Of a stretch of 64,000 nt of DNA, positions 61,638-64,000 are shown one piece after another. The stretch comes from an uncultured Oscillospiraceae bacterium. GTDB taxonomy: Bacteria; Bacillota; Clostridia; Oscillospirales; Oscillospiraceae. The translations under genes were made by a program, and so were the position numbers. Each line of letters begins with the position of its first letter. Within the stretch, counting starts at the first letter, position 1. The DNA is taken from contig CAMVRT010000012.1 in assembly GCA_947169975.1 (NCBI GenBank), positions 1 through 64,000 on the forward strand. Reading direction: 5' to 3'. The notes under the pieces are model-generated. The model made no database searches and was not told the DNA's origin. It worked only from the letters and a program-made list of their open reading frames with translations.

Positions 61638-61948
61638 TTGTCCTGCTCCTCCTCATCTTCCACGATCTCCGCATTCAGCAGAGCCTCTGCATCTTCGTAC
61701 ATGGTCTCGGGCACGTACAGAGACGCGCCGAAACCGGAAAAACCACTGATGACCTTGCCGGTGACACCCTCTCCGTCATAGTAGGGGAAGCAGGGGATGC
61801 CGTAGGCAGCCAGCAGGGAGATGGTCATGTCGGCATCGGCCACATTGTCCAGCGCGTGCTGCAGCTCTCGGGCGGGGATCTTCTCGCCCTGCTCATCGGT
61901 GGGCCAGGCCGGACCGCCGGATCCGTGAGCCCAATGGGAGATATCCAT
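61634..61948 (-). CDS. Small DUF2007-like hypothetical protein
   Basis: 104 residues. Segment DADMTISLLAAYGIPCFPYY and then YVPETMYEDAEALLNAEIVEDEEEQ resemble the putative signal-transducing DUF2007 fold (a short domain with an acidic tail). ATATTTGTAAGGAGGATAAC-type site upstream of the ATG. Translationally coupled to the phosphosugar mutase. Confidence 0.65.
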   Translation of the reverse strand: MDISHWAHGSGGPAWPTDEQGEKIPARELQHALDNVADADMTISLLAAYGIPCFPYYDGEGVTGKVISGFSGFGASLYVPETMYEDAEALLNAEIVEDEEEQDK

Positions 61949-61996
61949 GGTGTTATCCTCCTTACAAATATTGCTTACCGCCGGAAATATGACGGC

Positions 61997-62479
61997 TCAT
62001 TTGTGGTATCTTGTCCCCAACTCGATCTGATATGCCCGGTAGATCTGCTCGAGAAGCATGATGCGGGCCATGTGATGGGGAAAGGTCATGGGCGACATGG
62101 AAAGCCGCCAGTCAGCGCTTCTTTTCAGGGACTCGTCCAGCCCGAAGCTGCCGCCGATGAGGAAGGTCACCTGAGCCTTGCCGGACACGGCGAAGTCCGC
62201 CAATCGGCGCTGCAGTTCCTCGCTGGAGCAGGGCTTGCCCTCAATGGCCAGAGCCACCACAGCGCCGCCCTTGGGCAGCTTTTCCCGGATGGCGACGGCC
62301 TCTGTTTCCAGCGCCTGGACGATTTGGGCAGGGGAGGGATTCTCCGGCAGCCGCTGCTCCGGCAGCTCCATGAGCTCCAGCTTGCAGCAGCGGCCCAGAC
62401 GCTTGACGTATTCCGCCTGAGCGTCGATATAGAATTTCTCCTTCAGCTTGCCCACACACAAAACGGTTATCTTCTGCAT
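61997..62479 (-). CDS. rlmH: 23S rRNA (pseudouridine1915-N3)-methyltransferase
   Basis: 160 residues, exact SPOUT-family length. KITVLCVGKLKEKFY start, ALAIEGKPCSSEEL, FLIGGSFGLDESL (SAM pocket), LSMSPMTFPHHMARIMLLEQIYRAYQI and a C-terminal GTRYHK. Methylates pseudouridine 1915 in helix 69. Its start overlaps the end of walJ by 13 nt; the longer open frame (to 62566) lies inside walJ. Confidence 0.95.
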   Translation of the reverse strand: MQKITVLCVGKLKEKFYIDAQAEYVKRLGRCCKLELMELPEQRLPENPSPAQIVQALETEAVAIREKLPKGGAVVALAIEGKPCSSEELQRRLADFAVSGKAQVTFLIGGSFGLDESLKRSADWRLSMSPMTFPHHMARIMLLEQIYRAYQIELGTRYHK

Positions 62480-63258
62480 GCCGCGCCCTCCGCCACATAG
62501 GGATGGCTCAATTCGCCCCGGGGAGCCACCTCTACAGCCACACCCATACCGGCCACGGCGGCGCACACGGCCTCCAGCGCCAGCCGGGGGGTATTGTTCT
62601 CCTGACTCAAGTGGGCCAGTACAATCTGACGGGTGCCGCTCCGGGCCAGCTCGGCGGCAAAGGCAGCGGCCGCGTCGTTGCTCAAATGGCCGTGATCGCT
62701 GAGAATCCGGGCCTTCAGCTGGTAGGGATAGGGACCGCTGCGCAGCCGCTCCACATCGTGGTTGCTCTCCAGCACCAGCAGCTCCACGCCGGAGAGTACC
62801 CGGCGTGCCTCATCGGTGACATAGCCGCTGTCGGTGAGGGCGCCGGCGGAGGCGCCGCCGCAGTCAAAACGGTAGTCCACACCGCCGTGTCCGTCGTGGG
62901 AGGTGGGGAAGGCGGTGACGGTGAAATCACCCAGAGAAAAGGGTGCACCACACTCGATCTCATGGAGCAGTGGTGCGATCCCGGCAATGCGGTATGCCAG
63001 CTGACGCAGGGCGGCGGGACTGGCGCAGACGGGGATGTGCCAACGGCGGGACATGGTGTCAAGTCCGCAAATATGGTCACTGTGGTCGTGGGTGACAAGA
63101 ACGGCAGCAATGTCCGACAGAGCGAGGCCCAGCTCGTTCAGAGCGGCTGCAATACGGCGGCAGGAGATGCCGGCGTCCAGCAGCAGATGGGTATCGCCTG
63201 CGGAGAGCAGCGCGCAGTTGCCCTCGGATCCGCTGGCAATGGTATGTAATGTAATCAA
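62467..63258 (-). CDS. walJ: MBL-fold hydrolase WalJ/YycJ
   Basis: 263 residues. TIASGSEGNCALLS, LLLDAGISCRRI, VLVTHDHSDHICGL (the HxHxDH metal site), FPTSHDGHGGVDYRF, LESNHDVERL and ILSDHGHLSNDAAA are diagnostic of the WalJ/YycJ nuclease-like family. In Bacillus it is linked to cell-wall and DNA-replication coordination. Downstream neighbours rlmH and upstream murA are a common clostridial arrangement. Confidence 0.93.
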   Translation of the reverse strand: MITLHTIASGSEGNCALLSAGDTHLLLDAGISCRRIAAALNELGLALSDIAAVLVTHDHSDHICGLDTMSRRWHIPVCASPAALRQLAYRIAGIAPLLHEIECGAPFSLGDFTVTAFPTSHDGHGGVDYRFDCGGASAGALTDSGYVTDEARRVLSGVELLVLESNHDVERLRSGPYPYQLKARILSDHGHLSNDAAAAFAAELARSGTRQIVLAHLSQENNTPRLALEAVCAAVAGMGVAVEVAPRGELSHPYVAEGAACRR

Positions 63259-63291
63259 AACGGTATTACCTCGTTTAGCAGATGTGGAGAC

Positions 63292-63322
63292 AGCGTTCGC
63301 CCGGGAGTAACGGGCGAACGCT
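63292..63322 (-). terminator. Hairpin after murA
   Basis: 12-bp stem AGCGTTCGCCCG/CGGGCGAACGCT with a 7-nt loop, 15 nt from the murA stop and before walJ. No T-run; may attenuate rather than end transcription. Confidence 0.6.
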
Positions 63323-63336
63323 GTGAAATAAGGCGA

Positions 63337-64000
63337 TCAGCTGATGCTCTGCTCTGCTTTCTCCGGCTCGGGCAGATCCACCAGTTCAATATCGGCGCCA
63401 ACAGCGCGGAGCTTGCCCACCATGTCCTCGTAGCCGCGCTCGATATACTGTACACTGCCCAGGGTGGTGGTGCCCTGCGCGGCAAGACCGGCGATGACCA
63501 GCGCGGCGCCGGCCCGGAGATCGCAGGCCTGGATGGGAGCACCCTCCAGACGGCCCACGCCCTCCACAACGGCCACGCGGCCGTCCACCTGGATCTGTGC
63601 GCCCAGGCGCTTGAGCTCGCCCACATACTTAAAACGGTTATCCCACACGCCCTCGGTGACGATGCTGGTGCCCTCTGCCAGGGAAAGCACCACGGTGATC
63701 TGGGGCTGCATATCGGTGGGGAAGCCGGGATAAGGCATGGTCTTCACGTTGGTACGCTGCAGCGGCGCGCTGCGGCGTACCAGCAGGGCGTCGTCCTGCT
63801 CCTCAATGATCACGCCCATCTCCTGCAGCTTGGAGGAGATGCAGTCCATGTGCTTGGGGATCACGTTCTTGATGAGCAGCTGCCCCCCGGTGGCTGCCAC
63901 GGCGGCCATATAGGTGCCGGCCTCAATCTGGTCGGGGATGATGCAGTAGGTGCCGCCGTTAAGCTTATCCACACCGCGGATCTTGATGGAGTCGGTGCCG
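63337..64000 (-). CDS. murA: UDP-N-acetylglucosamine 1-carboxyvinyltransferase (partial, N-terminus outside window)
   Basis: The C-terminal ~220 residues of the EPSP-synthase-like MurA fold: YCIIPDQIEAGTYMAAVAAT, PYPGFPTDMQPQITVVLSLA, IVTEGVWDNRFKYVGELKRLGA and CDLRAGAALVIAGLAAQG. Transfers enolpyruvate to UDP-GlcNAc, the first step of peptidoglycan synthesis. The catalytic-loop Cys and the start lie beyond base 64000. The window gives no evidence on whether a second MurA copy exists. Confidence 0.95.
   Translation of the reverse strand, partial: GTDSIKIRGVDKLNGGTYCIIPDQIEAGTYMAAVAATGGQLLIKNVIPKHMDCISSKLQEMGVIIEEQDDALLVRRSAPLQRTNVKTMPYPGFPTDMQPQITVVLSLAEGTSIVTEGVWDNRFKYVGELKRLGAQIQVDGRVAVVEGVGRLEGAPIQACDLRAGAALVIAGLAAQGTTTLGSVQYIERGYEDMVGKLRAVGADIELVDLPEPEKAEQSIS

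Overview
The window is a gene-dense, GC-rich chromosomal segment from a strictly anaerobic Firmicute of the class Clostridia. The best guess is an Oscillospiraceae-type gut bacterium (Oscillibacter/Flavonifractor/Dysosmobacter-like). Family-level assignment is inference from gene content: glutamate mutase with citramalate lyase and a mesaconase-like dehydratase, desulfoferrodoxin, a SpoVK/CbbX-like AAA ATPase, DUF1836, an apbE/NusG-II/Gx flavinylation operon, a membrane pyrophosphatase, and intergenic repeats of a type common in gut Clostridia. Nothing here is a phage or plasmid backbone.

Region 1 (1-7.5 kb) is a glutamate-fermentation locus of the methylaspartate route. On the minus strand it holds a citramalate lyase operon (citDEF-type) followed by a two-subunit class I fumarase-family dehydratase (probable mesaconase), then a GntR regulator, then glutamate mutase (glmS and a partial glmL that leaves the window). 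A divergent gene encodes a P-loop protein with an AlaRS-like SAD region. All three minus-strand promoters carry the same TTGTACTATA-like element, which suggests one small regulon.

Region 2 (7.5-22.8 kb) has housekeeping and accessory genes: a G3E-like GTPase, a medium-chain dehydrogenase, desulfoferrodoxin, an orphan cobalamin riboswitch with its own promoter and terminator but no gene behind it, a VTT membrane protein, galE, trxA, galM, an acyl-CoA ligase coupled to an E2/CAT-fold protein without the catalytic His, asnS, a pseudouridine-catabolism operon, an M20 amidohydrolase and tRNA-Arg(CCU).

Region 3 (22.9-37.2 kb) has typA, then a nifS-MATE-rlmA-galK operon (minus), mtaB-yfbR (plus), an AT-rich islet with a small HTH protein and a lipoprotein, a block of palindromic repeats, and the six-gene operon rpe-recR-apbE-nusG-II-gx-AAA ATPase (minus).

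Region 4 (37.3-51.3 kb) has a zinc-ribbon membrane protein, an ABC exporter-thioesterase-lipoprotein operon, a nested palindromic repeat, several peptidases (M42, M3B/PepF, M28), a GAF-type free Met-(R)-SO reductase, a K+ channel, and an hppA-phosphotransacylase operon.

Region 5 (51.4-64 kb) has the trans-translation cluster smpB-ppi-ssrA. Just downstream of ssrA lies a small AT-rich DUF4304 module bracketed by 12-bp direct repeats. Then come two unknown membrane proteins, a DMT transporter, a Nudix hydrolase, a polysaccharide flippase, DUF1836, DegV, a phosphosugar mutase operon, rlmH, walJ and a partial murA.

The parts most worth a second look are the GntR/TTGTACTATA regulon and its P-loop/SAD partner, the gene-less B12 riboswitch, the roughly 200-nt repeat whose variable hairpins change in a compensatory way, the His-less E2-like protein, and the tmRNA-linked module.
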